64,000 bases of DNA from assembly GCA_001942415.1 (NCBI GenBank), contig MKJX01000184.1, positions 107,737-171,736 of the forward strand, read 5' to 3'. The position numbers and the translations under genes are program-made. Each line of letters begins with the position of its first letter. The first letter of the stretch is position 1. Under the pieces are notes generated by a model that was not told the origin of the DNA, did not search any database, and saw only the letters and a program-made list of their open reading frames with translations. The stretch comes from Pseudonocardia sp. CNS-139. GTDB lineage: Bacteria; Actinomycetota; Actinomycetes; Mycobacteriales; Pseudonocardiaceae. Positions 37,470 through 48,700 of the stretch are shown here, piece after piece.

Positions 37470-38234
37470 GTGCGGACCGTCTACGTCATCGGCATCGGGG
37501 CGGGCGACCCCGAGCACCTGACCCTGCAGGCGGTGGCGGCGATGAACCGGGTGGACGTGTTCTTCACGATCGACAAGGGCGAGCAGAAGTCCGACCTCGC
37601 CGGGCTGCGCGCCGAGCTGCTGGCCCGGCACGTGCCCGGTCCGCACCGGGTGGTCCGGGCGCGGGACCCCGAACGCGACCGGGACGCGTCGAGCGGGCGG
37701 TACGCGGAGGCCGTCGCGGACTGGCAGGACCGGCGCGCCGCGATCTACGAGCGGATGATCGCCGGCGAGCTGGGTGCGGACGGCACGGGCGGGTTCCTGG
37801 TGTGGGGCGACCCCGCGCTCTACGACGGGACGCTGCGCATCCTCGACGCCGTGCGGGCCCGCGGCGCGGTCGCGTTCGACGTCGTGTCGGTGCCCGGGAT
37901 CAGCAGCGTGCAGGCGCTCGCGGCGCGCCACCGGCTGGTGCTCAACCGGGTCGGGCGCGGGTTCGTCGTGACGACCGGGCGGCGGCTGGCCGACGAGGGC
38001 TTCCCGCCCGGCGTGGACGACGCGGTGGTGCTGCTCGACGCGGCCGGCGCGTTCGCCGGGCTGCCCGACACCGACCTCGACGTCTACTGGGGCGCCTACC
38101 TCGGCACGCCCGACGAGGTGCTGGTCAGTGGCGACCTGCAGGCTGTGAAGGCGCGGATCCTGGCCGAGCGCGCGGCGCACCGGGCGCGCAAGGGCTGGAT
38201 CATGGACACCTACCTGCTGCGGCGGCGCCGGTGA
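37470..38234 (+). CDS. cobF: precorrin-6A synthase (deacetylating) CobF
   Basis: SAM-dependent methyltransferase of aerobic cobalamin synthesis. It methylates C-1 of precorrin-5 and releases acetate to give precorrin-6A. 254 aa, intact. The tetrapyrrole methylase start YVIGIGAGDPEHLTLQA and the GGFLVWGDPALYDGTLRIL block identify it. The second motif, VVSVPGISSVQALAARH, is the CobF-specific version. Its stop overlaps the cobK GTG (GTGA), so two consecutive pathway steps are translationally coupled. Confidence 0.95.
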   Translation: MRTVYVIGIGAGDPEHLTLQAVAAMNRVDVFFTIDKGEQKSDLAGLRAELLARHVPGPHRVVRARDPERDRDASSGRYAEAVADWQDRRAAIYERMIAGELGADGTGGFLVWGDPALYDGTLRILDAVRARGAVAFDVVSVPGISSVQALAARHRLVLNRVGRGFVVTTGRRLADEGFPPGVDDAVVLLDAAGAFAGLPDTDLDVYWGAYLGTPDEVLVSGDLQAVKARILAERAAHRARKGWIMDTYLLRRRR

Positions 38235-39019
38235 ACGTGCTCGTGCTCGGCGGCACCGGCGAGGCGCGGCGGCTGGCCGCGGTGCTGCACGGGCGGCCCG
38301 GGTTCGCCGTGACGTCGTCGCTGGCCGGCCGGGTGGCCGTGCCCGCGCTCCCCGACGGCGACGTGCGGATCGGCGGGTTCGGCGGCGTGGACGGGCTGCG
38401 GACGTGGCTGCGGGGGCGCCGCACCGACGCCGTCGTGGACGCCACGCACCCGTTCGCGGCGCAGATGACGGCGCACGCCGTGGCCGCGTCGGCCGCGGCC
38501 GGCGTGCCGCTGCTCGTGCTGCGCAGGCCCGGCTGGCGGGAGAGCCCGGGGGACCGCTGGCACCGCGTGCCGGACGCGCCCGCCGCCGCCGCGCTCCTGC
38601 CGGGGCTGGGGGAGCGGGTCTTCCTGACGCTCGGGCGGGGCGACCTGTCGGCGTTCGCCGGGCTGACCGACCTGTGGTTCCTGCTGCGCGCGATCGACCC
38701 GCTGCGGGCACCGCTGCCGCCGCGGCGGCACGTCGTGCTGGCGCGCGGCCCGTTCACGGCCGACGCCGAGCGCGGGTTCCTGCGCGAGCACCGCATCGAC
38801 GTGGTCGTCACCCGCGACAGCGGCGGCGAGATGACGGCGGCGAAGCTGGTCGCGGCCCGCGAGCTGGGCCTGCCGGTGGTGCTGCTGGACCGGCCGCCGG
38901 CCCCGCCCGCGCCCGTCGTCGCGACGGTGCCCGAGGCCGTGGCCTGGCTGGAAGGGGTGCAGGCCCGCGTCAGAACTCCGCCCGGACCCCGAGCAGCCGG
39001 ACCGGGCGGCGGGACGTGA
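38231..39019 (+). CDS. cobK: precorrin-6A reductase CobK
   Basis: NADPH-dependent reductase converting precorrin-6A to precorrin-6B in aerobic cobalamin synthesis. 262 aa, intact. The start VNVLVLGGTGEARRLAAVL (nucleotide site), DAVVDATHPFAAQMTAHA and the C-terminal VVTRDSGGEMTAAKLVAARE block are characteristic. The GTG at 38231 overlaps cobF. The 3' end overlaps the convergent dinB gene by 50 bases, and the last 20 residues are atypical, so the true stop may be slightly earlier. Confidence 0.93.
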   Translation: MNVLVLGGTGEARRLAAVLHGRPGFAVTSSLAGRVAVPALPDGDVRIGGFGGVDGLRTWLRGRRTDAVVDATHPFAAQMTAHAVAASAAAGVPLLVLRRPGWRESPGDRWHRVPDAPAAAALLPGLGERVFLTLGRGDLSAFAGLTDLWFLLRAIDPLRAPLPPRRHVVLARGPFTADAERGFLREHRIDVVVTRDSGGEMTAAKLVAARELGLPVVLLDRPPAPPAPVVATVPEAVAWLEGVQARVRTPPGPRAAGPGGGT

Positions 39020-40016
39020 ACCGCTCCAGCACGTCGAGCGCGGCCGCGGCGAGGACATCGGCGTCGAGCGTCGGGGCGCCGAGCGTCGCGCTGCGCGTGT
39101 AGGTCGAGAACGGCGCGAACCGCACCTTGACGCCCACGCGCGCGGCCGGCCGGTCCTCGGCGGCGATGTCGGCGGCCACCCGCCGCGCGAGCGCCGCCAC
39201 CTCCGTCCGCACGTCGGCCCACTCGGTGAGGTTCTCCTGGAACGTGGTCTCGTGGCCGCGCGAGCGCGGCACCCACGGCGTGCCCTCCACCTGCACGCGC
39301 CCGATCCCGCGGCCGAGCTGCACGTACCAGGGGCCGAGCGCCGGGCCGAGCTCGGCGGCGAGCGCGGCCGGGTCGGCGGCGGCCAGCTGGGCGACGGTCT
39401 CGATGCCGCGCTCGGCCAGCTTGCGCGCGGTCCTGGTGCCGATGCCCCACAGCGCCGTGGTCGGCCGGTGTGCCATCACCGCGTCCCAGTTCGCGGCGGT
39501 GAGCCGGTAGGTGCCGTGGCCGACGCCGGGCTTGGCGAACGCGGTGGCGAGCTTGGCGCGCAGCATGTTGTCGCCGATGCCGACGGAGCTGTGCAGCCGG
39601 GTGCGCTCCAGGATCTCCCGGCGGATCGTCCCGGCCAGCTCCTCGGGGTCGGCCGTCTCGGCGCCGACGAACGCCTCGTCCCAGCCCATGACCTCGACGA
39701 CGGTGCCCGGCCGGGCCCGCAGCGTCGCCATGACCTCCTCGGACACCTGCTCGTAGTAGGGGTTGTCGGCGGGCAGGAACACCGCGTCCGGGCAGCGTTT
39801 CGCGGCGGTGCGCAGCGGCATCCCGGACCGGACGCCGAACGCGCGCGCCTCGTACGTCGCGGTGGCCACCACCGCCCGTTGGGTGGGGTCGCCCTTCCCG
39901 CCGACGACCACCGGCCGCCCGGCCAGCTCCGGGCGGCGCAGCACCTCGGCCGCCGCGATGAACTGGTCCAGGTCGACGTGCAGCACCCAGTGGTGCGCCG
40001 GCCCGTCCGTGGTCAC
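38970..40016 (-). CDS. dinB: Y-family DNA polymerase IV (DinP/DinB2 type)
   Basis: Translesion polymerase of 348 aa, intact. The first catalytic Asp is in LHVDLDQFIAA, the YEARAFGVRSGMP finger motif is present, and the second acidic pair lies in GWDEAFVG rather than the usual SxDEA. That version is the one in the mycobacterial DinP (Rv3056) group as I recall it. HSSVGIGDNMLRAKLAT and the helix-hairpin-helix WGIGTRTARKLAERGI follow. The GTG at 40016 is preferred; an ATG at 40049 would add 11 residues. No LexA-like box was noticed upstream. Confidence 0.92.
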   Translation of the reverse strand: MTTDGPAHHWVLHVDLDQFIAAAEVLRRPELAGRPVVVGGKGDPTQRAVVATATYEARAFGVRSGMPLRTAAKRCPDAVFLPADNPYYEQVSEEVMATLRARPGTVVEVMGWDEAFVGAETADPEELAGTIRREILERTRLHSSVGIGDNMLRAKLATAFAKPGVGHGTYRLTAANWDAVMAHRPTTALWGIGTRTARKLAERGIETVAQLAAADPAALAAELGPALGPWYVQLGRGIGRVQVEGTPWVPRSRGHETTFQENLTEWADVRTEVAALARRVAADIAAEDRPAARVGVKVRFAPFSTYTRSATLGAPTLDADVLAAAALDVLERFTSRRPVRLLGVRAEF

Positions 40017-40157
40017 CGGCAGAGCGTGGCAGACCGGGCCGGTGATCACCCCCGATCGCCCGATCGGCGCAGTCGGTCCCGCACCGCCGTCCCCTCTGAT
40101 GATCTAGGGTGGCCGCACTCGCCCCGACCACCGCCGGGCGGGCATCCTGGAGGACGC

Positions 40158-41802
40158 GTGAAGATCCCCCGCCCACTCGGCCGTGCCCTCGGTGCCGCTG
40201 CCGCGCTCGCCGCGGCGGCCGCCGCCGTCGTCGCCGGGCCTGCCGCGAGCGCCGCACCGGCCGCCACCAGCGACTACACCGTGCTCGTCGTGGGCCGCGG
40301 ACGTCGGCGCGGCCGTGGCCGCGGTCCAGGCGGCCGGCGGGCGGGTGGTGCGGGAGAACGCCGCCGTCGGGGCGCTGCTCGTGCAGGCCCCGCCCGCCGG
40401 GTTCGTCGAGCGGGTCACGGCGGCCGCGCCCGAGGCCGTGTTCGGCGCGGCCCGCGCGCGTCCCGTCGGGTGGAACGCCGCGCTCCCGCCCGCGCAGGTC
40501 CCGGCCGCCGCGCACGACGGCCCGCAGGGCCCGTCCGACCTCGACCCGCTGGACGGGCGGCTGTGGGGCCTCACGATGATCGGCGCCGACGTCGCGCGCC
40601 GCACCCAGGCGGGCGACGCGCGGGTGCTGGTCGGGGTGCTCGACAGCGGCATCGACTCGACCAACCCGGACGTCGCGGCCAACCTCGACATGGGCCTGTC
40701 GCGCAACTTCGTCACCGACATCCCCACCGACCCGGCCGGCGCCGAGCTGGACGGGCCGTGCGAGTTCGACGGCTGCGTCGACCCGCCCGGCCACGACGAC
40801 TCCGGGCACGGCACCCACGTCGCCGGCATCATCGCCGCGGCCGCGAACGGCACGGGCATCTCCGGGGTCGCGCCGGGCGTCACGCTCGTGGACATCCGCG
40901 GCGGGCAGGACGCCGGGCTGCTCTTCCTGCAGCCCGTGGTCGACGCGCTGACCTACGGCGCCGACATCGGCCTCGACGTGATCAACATGTCGTTCTACGT
41001 GGACCCGTGGCTCTACAACTGCCTCGACAACCCGGCCGACTCCCCGGAGGCGCGCATCGAGCAGCGCACCACGATCGAGGCGGTCACCCGGGCCCTGGAG
41101 TACGCGCACGGCAAGGGCGTCACGCTGGTCGGCTCGCTCGGCAACAACAACGAGGACCTCGGCCACCCGCGCACCGACACGGCCAGCCCCAACTACCCGC
41201 GCGGCTCCGAGTACTCGCGCCCGGTCGACAACGCCACCTGCGTGGACCTGCCGGTCGAGGGCCCGCACGTGATCGGCGTGTCCGCGGTGGGGCCCTCCGG
41301 GGCCAAGGCGGACTACTCGAACTACGGCGTCGAGCAGATCTCGCTGGCCGCGCCCGGCGGCTCGGCGTTCGACTCGACGGAGCCGGTCGTCGAGAACCTC
41401 GTGCTTTCCAGCTACCCGCGCAGCGTGCTGGAGGCGCGCGGCGACGTCGACGCGGCCGGCGAGATCACCGAGGCCGGCGTCGCGCGCGGGGTGCAGCGGG
41501 CCTGCCTGGACGACGGCGGCTGCGGCTACTACGCCTACCTGCAGGGCACGTCGATGGCCGCGCCGCACGTCAGCGGGGTGGCGGCGCTGGTGGTGAGCCA
41601 GCGCGGCACCGACGACCCGGCGCACCCCGGCGGGCTCACGCTGGACCCGGCCGAGGTCGAGCGCGTGCTCGTCGACACGGCGGCGCAGCGGGCCTGCCCG
41701 GTGCCGGCGCAGCCGGACTCCCCGTGCGAGGGCGAGGACGGCTTCAACGGCTACTTCGGCCACGGCATCGTCGACGCCGCCGCGGCGGTCGCCACCGGCT
41801 GA
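40158..41802 (+). CDS. secreted subtilisin-like (S8) serine protease (one frameshift)
   Basis: Exported S8-family peptidase of about 548 residues. A Sec signal peptide (MKIPRPLGRALGAAAAL to ASAAPA) is followed by a short inhibitor-like propeptide (AVAAVQAAGGRVVRENAAVG) and the catalytic domain. Triad motifs are VGVLDSGID (Asp), DSGHGTHVAGIIAA (His) and GTSMAAPHVSGVAALV (Ser). The GTG at 40158 follows GGAGG. The frame changes near 40295, just after the signal peptide. No C-terminal anchor or pre-peptidase domain is seen, so it is probably released. Confidence 0.92.
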
Positions 41803-41821
41803 GCCCCGGCGAGGGCGCGGC

Positions 41822-43288
41822 TCAGCGGGCGGGCACCTGCGCCGCGTCGATCAGCCGCACCACCGACGACGCCATCCGCAGCGACCCGATCCCCGTCGGG
41901 TGGAAGGGGAACGGGTCGGCCATGCCCTGCAGGTCCGGGCCCAGCCCGTCGGCGGCGGCGCCGGGTTCGCCGTCGTCGGCCTGCTTCTCGCACAGCAGGC
42001 CCAGCTCCGGCTGCGCGACGGCGAACCCGTACTTCCCGGCACCCGCGGTGAGCACGTCGTTGAGCCGGTCGTTGCGGTCGGTGAGCAGCTCGATCTTCGC
42101 CGGGTCCAGCCCCGGGTAGCCGGCGGCGCGGGTGTCCGGGCAGTCGGCCGCGGCGTCCGGCGGGAACGCCCCGTACGACCGCATCACGACGATCTGCGGG
42201 CGTCCCGGCAGGTCGTTGAGGTCCACCAGCAGGTCGCCGTAGACCCGGTCGAACGCGGCCAGCCGGTAGTCGAACTCGCCCTGCGTGAGCTGGTCGGAGC
42301 AGTCCGGCACGCCGTAGCAGTAGCGCAGGAAGTCGGTCCAGCCGACGTCGTTGGGGCCGATCACGACCACGACGAACCGCAGGTCGGGCATCTGCTTGAG
42401 CATCGCCACCTGCGCCGGGACCGACCGGCCGAGGCGGTCCTGCGGGCCGCGCAGCCCGCTCGTCACCGTCGCGCCGGGGCACGCGAGGTTGCGCACCCGG
42501 GCCGGGAGCAGGTTGCCGATCTCCGCGGCCAGCGAGTCGGTGCTGCGCTCGCACGCCACGTCGTCCGGGGTGCCGCCGGGCAGCGGCGGGCCGCCGACCC
42601 GCACGGCCCGCGAGTCGCCGATCACCGCGCCGTCGAAGCCGGTGACGGGCGGGCCGACCGGGTTCGGGCTCAGGTGGTAGGCGCCGACGAGCTGGGAGAG
42701 CGACCCGACGCCCTGCAGCCCGTGCACCGCGCCGGCGTAGGCCAGCGCCCCGGACGCGCCCCACGCCAGCACGGATGCGGCGACCGCGACGACCGTCATG
42801 CGGCGGGCGGCGCGCACGCAGCCGGCGAGGATCTCGGTGAGCGGCGCGTGCCCGCCGGTGGCCCGGCTCTGCCGGCGCAGCTCGACGAGCGTGCTGACCG
42901 CCCGCCGCCCGGCCGCCGCGACCAGCGTGAACGCCAGCAGGCCCGCCCCGCCGAGCAGGTACCAGGTGAGGAACCCGCCGGTGACGGTCCGGACGGCGGC
43001 GGCCTGCGCCCGCGGGCCCTCGGCCGGGTCGAACACCGCCTCGGACGCGGCGTTGCGCTGCACCGGGCCCATCGTGAGCTGCGGGCGCAGCGGGCCGTAG
43101 ACGCGCAGCCGGTCGATGTCGAGGTCGGTGTTCCCGATCTGGACGAGCCGGGCGGGACCGGCGACCGACAGGTCCGGCGGGCGCGCGCCGACGGAGATGT
43201 GCTGGCCGAAGACGATCAGGTCCTGGGCCGGGGTGAGGGCGATGGTGACGGGCAGCCCGACCCCGAGGCAGAACAGCACGAGCAGCAC
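41822..43288 (-). CDS. membrane-bound SGNH/GDSL hydrolase
   Basis: 488 aa, intact. A first membrane helix (MLLVLFCLGVGLPVTIAL) leads into an outside segment. Two further helices follow (FLTWYLLGGAGLLAFTLVAA and VVAVAASVLAWGASGALAYA), then a C-terminal extracytoplasmic SGNH hydrolase domain. Block I is AVIGDSRAVRVGG, block III has VVVIGPNDVGW and block V reads DPFPFHPTGIGSLRMA with the catalytic Asp/His. Such proteins deacylate cell-surface lipids or glycans; the substrate is unknown. An upstream start within the Arg-rich leader is possible. Confidence 0.88.
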   Translation of the reverse strand: MLLVLFCLGVGLPVTIALTPAQDLIVFGQHISVGARPPDLSVAGPARLVQIGNTDLDIDRLRVYGPLRPQLTMGPVQRNAASEAVFDPAEGPRAQAAAVRTVTGGFLTWYLLGGAGLLAFTLVAAAGRRAVSTLVELRRQSRATGGHAPLTEILAGCVRAARRMTVVAVAASVLAWGASGALAYAGAVHGLQGVGSLSQLVGAYHLSPNPVGPPVTGFDGAVIGDSRAVRVGGPPLPGGTPDDVACERSTDSLAAEIGNLLPARVRNLACPGATVTSGLRGPQDRLGRSVPAQVAMLKQMPDLRFVVVVIGPNDVGWTDFLRYCYGVPDCSDQLTQGEFDYRLAAFDRVYGDLLVDLNDLPGRPQIVVMRSYGAFPPDAAADCPDTRAAGYPGLDPAKIELLTDRNDRLNDVLTAGAGKYGFAVAQPELGLLCEKQADDGEPGAAADGLGPDLQGMADPFPFHPTGIGSLRMASSVVRLIDAAQVPAR

Positions 43289-43506
43289 GGCGGGCCAGGT
43301 GCCCGGTCTCCGGGGGCCCGGCCGTGCGGGTCCCCGTGTGGTGGGCCCGGGTGACCGGGCCCCGGTGTGCGTGCCGTCGCGCTCCTCCAGCGTTGCCTCC
43401 TCCGGCGAGCTCCCGGATTCCCGTCGGCCAGGATGCGCGACGGCGGTGCCCGTTGGGTACGGCCGAGCGGCCTATCCCGGCTCGCGTCCTCTCGTGGTTC
43501 GGCCCC

Positions 43507-45594
43507 TCATGGTGCAGCGCGGACGGCGAGCAGCGCCACGTCGTCGTCCAGCGCGTCGGCGGAGAAGCGTTCGACCGCCTCCCGCACCGCCCCCACCACC
43601 TGCACCGCGGGCCGGCCCGCGGCCTGCGCGGCCACGGCGAGCAGACGCTCCGACCCGAACTGCTCGCGCCCGCGGCGCCGCTCGGTGACGCCGTCGGTGT
43701 AGACGAGCAGCGTGTCGCCGGGCGCGAGCCGGTGGCGGGTGCACACCACCCGCACCGACGGGACCAGCCCGACGGCCGTGCCGAACGTGCCGACCATCTC
43801 GGCGCCGCCGCCGGCCCGCACGATCACCGGCTGCACGTGCCCGGCCAGCACCAGCTCGACGTCGACGCCGGTGCGCGGGTCGCCCGTGCGCCGCACCATC
43901 GCCGCGGCGAGCGTGCAGAACTGCAGCGGGTCCGCGGCCTCGATCATCACGTCGTTGAGCATCTCGATCGCCCGCGGCAGCGACCGGTCGCGGACGAGCA
44001 CCCGCAGGACGTCGCGGACCAGGCCGGTGCGGGCGGCGGCCCGCGCGCCCTTGCCGCAGACGTCGCCGATCGACACCAGCCACCGCGCCGGGTCGACGGT
44101 CATCACGTCGTAGAAGTCGCCGCCGACGTCGGACCCGGAGCTGGCCGGCAGGTACTCGGCGGCGAAGTCGAGCCCCGGCACGACCGGCAGCGCCCGGGGC
44201 AGCAGCGCCTGCTGCAGCGCCTGCGACACGGCGACGTGCGCGGCGGTGCTCTGGGCGTTGTGGATCGCGAGCGCGGCGCGCCGGGCGATGTCGCCGGCCA
44301 TGACGACGTCCTCGGGGCTGTGCGGGCGCCCCTCGGGGCGGCCCACCAGCAGCGTGCCGATCGTGCGGCCGCGGGCCCGCAGCGGCAGCGCGATCCCGTC
44401 GGTCGGCACGGCGAACCGGACGGCGGTGCCGGCGCCGTCGCGGGCGACGTCCGCGAGCCGGGACCGCAGCTCGGCCGGCAGGCCCGGTCGGCCGTTCGGG
44501 TCGAGCACCCCCCGCAGCTCGGGCAGCTCGTCCTCGTCGGCGTGGGTGAGCGCGGCGAGCGTGAGCCGCCCCGACGGGTCCACCAGGTGCACGGCGCACC
44601 ACCGGCCCAGCCGCGGCACGACGACCTGCGGCACGACCGCCACCGCGAGGTCGACGTCGAGCGACTGGCCGAGCAGCTCGCTGGTCTCGGCGAGATAGGT
44701 CATCCAGGAGCGTCTGCGCTGGTCCACGCCGCGCAGCCACTCCGACTCGACGGCCATCGCGACCCGGTTGGCGATCAGCTCGGTGAGGTCGCGGGTGCGG
44801 TCGGGGTCGGCGGCGGCCGGCGCGCCTGGGCGGTGGACCACCCGCAGCACGCCCCGCAGCGGGGCCGTCATCGGCAGCCGCACGTCCGCGACCGGGCCTT
44901 CTCCGTGCAGGCTGCCGTCGCGGGCCAGCACCCGCGGGCCGATGCCGTCGCCCTCGTCGACCTCGACGCTCACCGCGTGCGCGTCGAGCAGCTCGCGCAG
45001 GCGCCGGACCAGCTCGGCGACCAGCTCGGCCGGCTCCAGCCGGTCCACGAGCGCCGGCGGCACGTGCAGCAGCCAGCGGGCCTGCTCGGCCGCCGTCCAG
45101 ACGCGCTCGGTGTCGGGCGGGGCGGCCGGCGCCGGCTCGGACGACGGCGGGGTGCCGCGGGCCACCGAGAACCAGATGACGTGCCGTCCGTCCGTCTCGT
45201 GGCGGGTGCCCCACGCGGTGGAGAGCCGCTGCACGAGCGCGAGCCCGCGGCCGTGCGTGGCGGCCCGCCCGTAGCGCTGGCGGGGCTGGGCCAGGTGCAG
45301 CTCCAGCGGCCCGGCGCCGCGGTCGGTGACGGCGACGGTCACCTCGGTCTCGGTGACGGTGAGCGCGACCTCGAACTCGGTGCCGGCGTGCAGCACGGCG
45401 TTCTCGCACAGCTCGCTGCCCAGCAGCACCACGGTGTCGACGAGCTCGTCGGCGTCGGGGTCGGCGGGGTTCTGCGTACCGGGGGACCGGGCGAGATCCA
45501 GCTCGCGGAGCGCCTCCTGGAGCATCCGCCGTGCTCGCCCTGCAGATCGTGCATCCGGCGGCAGCCTGGTCCGCCGTTCGAGCTGAACGGGCAC
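43507..45594 (-). CDS. SpoIIE-type PP2C phosphatase with N-terminal RsbW-like ATPase and GAF domains
   Basis: 695 aa, intact. Order: HATPase_c_2 anti-sigma-like kinase domain (about 30-140; GSELCENAVLHAGTEFE and GRGLALVQRLS), a GAF-like region (185-285), a second GAF domain (310-445), then the SpoIIE phosphatase (480-692) with GSDVGGDFYDVMTV and VSIGDVCGKGARAAA. The metal Asp residues of PP2C are present, including the late ALDDDVALLAV. It should control STAS-type anti-anti-sigma proteins by dephosphorylation. It is divergent from the multi-HAMP kinase gene across a 201-base gap. Confidence 0.93.
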   Translation of the reverse strand: MPVQLERRTRLPPDARSAGRARRMLQEALRELDLARSPGTQNPADPDADELVDTVVLLGSELCENAVLHAGTEFEVALTVTETEVTVAVTDRGAGPLELHLAQPRQRYGRAATHGRGLALVQRLSTAWGTRHETDGRHVIWFSVARGTPPSSEPAPAAPPDTERVWTAAEQARWLLHVPPALVDRLEPAELVAELVRRLRELLDAHAVSVEVDEGDGIGPRVLARDGSLHGEGPVADVRLPMTAPLRGVLRVVHRPGAPAAADPDRTRDLTELIANRVAMAVESEWLRGVDQRRRSWMTYLAETSELLGQSLDVDLAVAVVPQVVVPRLGRWCAVHLVDPSGRLTLAALTHADEDELPELRGVLDPNGRPGLPAELRSRLADVARDGAGTAVRFAVPTDGIALPLRARGRTIGTLLVGRPEGRPHSPEDVVMAGDIARRAALAIHNAQSTAAHVAVSQALQQALLPRALPVVPGLDFAAEYLPASSGSDVGGDFYDVMTVDPARWLVSIGDVCGKGARAAARTGLVRDVLRVLVRDRSLPRAIEMLNDVMIEAADPLQFCTLAAAMVRRTGDPRTGVDVELVLAGHVQPVIVRAGGGAEMVGTFGTAVGLVPSVRVVCTRHRLAPGDTLLVYTDGVTERRRGREQFGSERLLAVAAQAAGRPAVQVVGAVREAVERFSADALDDDVALLAVRAAP

Positions 45595-45795
45595 GGCGTG
45601 CAGTGTGCCCTGTCCGTCGCGGGTTCGCTGCAGGGGCGGTCCTCAGGCGGCCACCGCTGCTCGATCCGATCCACTAATGTCATGGGCCACGGCGACCCGC
45701 GCACCGTGGCAGGGCGTGTGCCTTCGGCCGACGAACCGCACGTTGTGAACGGCCTGGGTCCCGGTCGCGGTCCGGAGTTGGGGAGGACGGCCGTC

Positions 45796-48700
45796 ATGAC
45801 CACCACAGGGCGCGACAGCACCCGTCCGGGGCCGCCGCGGCCGCGACCGCAGGGGCTGCGCAGGGAGGCGACGGGTCCGCCCTGCTCGCCGAGCTGGCCG
45901 ACGCCCTGCAGCAGGTGCGGCAGGGCCGGTTCGACGTGCGGCTGCCGCGCCGGGAGGGCCTGCCGGGCGAGGTCGTGGACCAGTTCAACGAGCTGGTGGC
46001 GCTGCAGGAGCGGCGCAACCGCGACCTGCTGCGGATCAGCCGCGTGGTCGGGCGCGAGGGCCGGATGAGCGACCGGCTCAACGAGGAGGCCTACGACGGC
46101 GCCTGGGCCCACGGCGTGCAGGCCGTCAACGCGCTGATCGACGACCTGGTCGCGCCCACCGCCGAGATCGCGCGTGTGATCGAGGCGGTGGCCGAGGGCG
46201 ACCTGTCCCAGCACATGGCGCTGGAGATCGAGGGCCGGCCGCTGCGCGGCGAGTTCCGCCGCATCGGGCGCACGGTGAACCGGATGCTCGACCAGCTCTC
46301 GTCGTTCGCCGTGGAGGTCACGCGCGTCGCGCGGGAGGTCGGCACCGAGGGCATCCTCGGCGGCCAGGCCGACGTGCAGGGCGTGTCGGGCACGTGGCGG
46401 GCGCTCACCGACTCCGTCAACACGATGGCCAGCAACCTGACCAACCAGGTGCGCTCGATCTCCACGGCGGCCACCGCGATCGCGCAGGGCGACCTGTCCC
46501 GCAAGATCACGGTCAGCGCCCGCGGCGAGGTCGCGGAGCTGGCCGACACGATCAACTCCCTCACCGACACGCTGCGCCTGTTCGCCGACGAGGTCACGCG
46601 CGTGGCCCGGGAGGTGGGCACGGAGGGCAAGCTCGGCGGGCAGGCGTCCGTGCCGAACGTGGCCGGCACCTGGAAGGCACTGACGGACGCGGTGAACCTG
46701 ATGGCCGCGAACCTCACCAGCCAGGTGCGCGGCATCGCCCAGGTCGCCACGGCGGTGGCCACCGGCGACCTGTCGCAGAAGATCAGCGTCGACGCGCAGG
46801 GCGAGATCCTGGAGCTCAAGCAGACCGTCAACACGATGGTCGACCAGCTGTCCTCGTTCGCGGACGAGGTCACGCGGTGGCGCGCGAGGTGGGCACGGAG
46901 GGCAAGCTCGGTGGCCAGGCCGAGGTGCAGGTGTCGCGGGCACCTGGCGCGACCTCACCGACAACGTCAACTACATGGCGTTCAACCTGACCGGCCAGGT
47001 GCGCAACATCGCGCAGGTCACCACGGCGGTGGCCCGCGGCGACCTGAGCCAGAAGATCACGGTCGACGCCCGGGGCGAGATCCTGGAGCTCAAGTCGACG
47101 GTGAACACGATGGTCGACCAGCTGTCGTCGTTCGCCGACGAGGTCACGCGGGTGGCCCGCGAGGTGGGCACGGAGGGCAAGCTCGGTGGCCAGGCCGAGG
47201 TGCAGGGTGTCGCGGGCACCTGGCGCGACCTGACCGAGAACGTCAACCAGCTCGCCGGCAACCTCACCGCGCAGGTCCGCAACATCGCGCAGGTCACCAC
47301 GCTGTCGCGCGGGGCGACCTGAGCCAGAAGATCACGGTCGACGCGCGGGGCGAGATCCTGGAGTTCAAGCTCTCGGTGAACACGATGGTGGACCAGCTGT
47401 CGTCGTTCGCCGACGAGGTCACGCGGGTGGCGCGCGAGGTGGGCACCGAGGGCAAGCTCGGCGTGCTCGCGCAGGTCCACGGCGTCTCCGGCACCTGGCG
47501 CGACCTCACGGAGAGCGTCAACCAGCTCGCCGCGACGCTCACCACGCAGCTGCGCGCGATCTCGGCGGTGTCCACCGCGGTGGCGAGCGGCGACCTCACC
47601 CAGCAGATCTCGGTGGCGGCCCGCGGCGAGATCGCGGACCTCAAGGACACGATCAACCAGATGATCGCGAACCTGCGGTCCACCACGCGGGAGAACGCCG
47701 AGCAGAGCTGGCTCGACTCCAACCTCGTGCGCATCGGCGGGCGGCTGCAGGGCCAGCGCGACCTCAACGAGGTCTGCCAGATGATCATGAACGAGGCTGC
47801 GCCGCTGGTGAACGCGCAGGTCGGGGCGTTCTACCTGGCCGCCGAACCGGCGATCATCTCCGGCGGCGACCCGGCGAGGTGGGTGATGTGCGGCGGCTAC
47901 GCGTTCGCCATCGGCGACCCGCCGAAGTCGTTCGGCATGGGCGAGGGGCTCGTCGGGCAGGCCGCGTCGTCCCGGCAGCTGATCCGGGTGCAGGACCTGC
48001 CGGACGACTACCTGCCCGTGCAGTCCGGGCTCGGGTCCGCGTCGCCGCGCGACCTCGTGGTGCTGCCCGTCCAGTTCGAGGGCGAGTGCCTCGGCGTGAT
48101 CGAGCTGGGGTCCGTCCAGCCGTTCTCCGCGCTGGACCTCACGTTCCTGGAACGGCTCGTCGCGACGATCGGCGTCACGCTCACCACGATCCGGGCCAAC
48201 CGGCGCACGGAGGAGCTGCTCTCCCAGTCCCAGGGTCTGGCCATGGAGCTGCAGGCGCAGTCCGCCGAGCTGCAGCGGGCCAACGCGGAGCTGGAGGAGA
48301 AGGCCGAGCAGCTCTCCCAGCAGAACCGCAACGTCGAGATCAAGAACATGGAGATCGACGCCGCGCGGCGCGGCGTGGAGGAGAAGGCGCAGCAGCTCGC
48401 GCTGGCGAGCCAGTACAAGACCGAGTTCCTGGCCAACATGAGCCACGAGCTGCGCACCCCGCTCAACTCGCTGCTGCTGCTCTCCCGGCTGCTCGCCGAC
48501 AACCCGGACAAGAACCTCACCGAGAAGCAGATCGAGTTCGCCAGCACGATCCACAGCGCCGGCTCCGACCTGCTGCGCCTGATCGACGACATCCTCGACC
48601 TCTCCAAGATCGAGGCCGGCCGGGTGGACGTCGACCCGCGCCCGTCGACCTCGGGCAGGTGCACGCCTACGTCGAGCAGGCGTTCCGGCCGCAGGCCGAG

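Noticed and set aside
37470..39019. Cobalamin riboswitch near cobF-cobK
   Set aside because: Only ten bases precede cobF after the lipid kinase gene, and no B12-box-like sequence was seen upstream.
38200..41763. Nearly 1200-codon minus-strand frame opposite cobK, dinB and the subtilase
   Set aside because: Composition is artefactual and the opposite strand and neighbouring frame carry clear conserved proteins.
43324..46068. Over 900-codon plus-strand frame opposite the first SpoIIE gene
   Set aside because: The minus-strand frame encodes an intact 695-residue SpoIIE protein with all motifs; only its last part coincides with the true start of the HAMP kinase.
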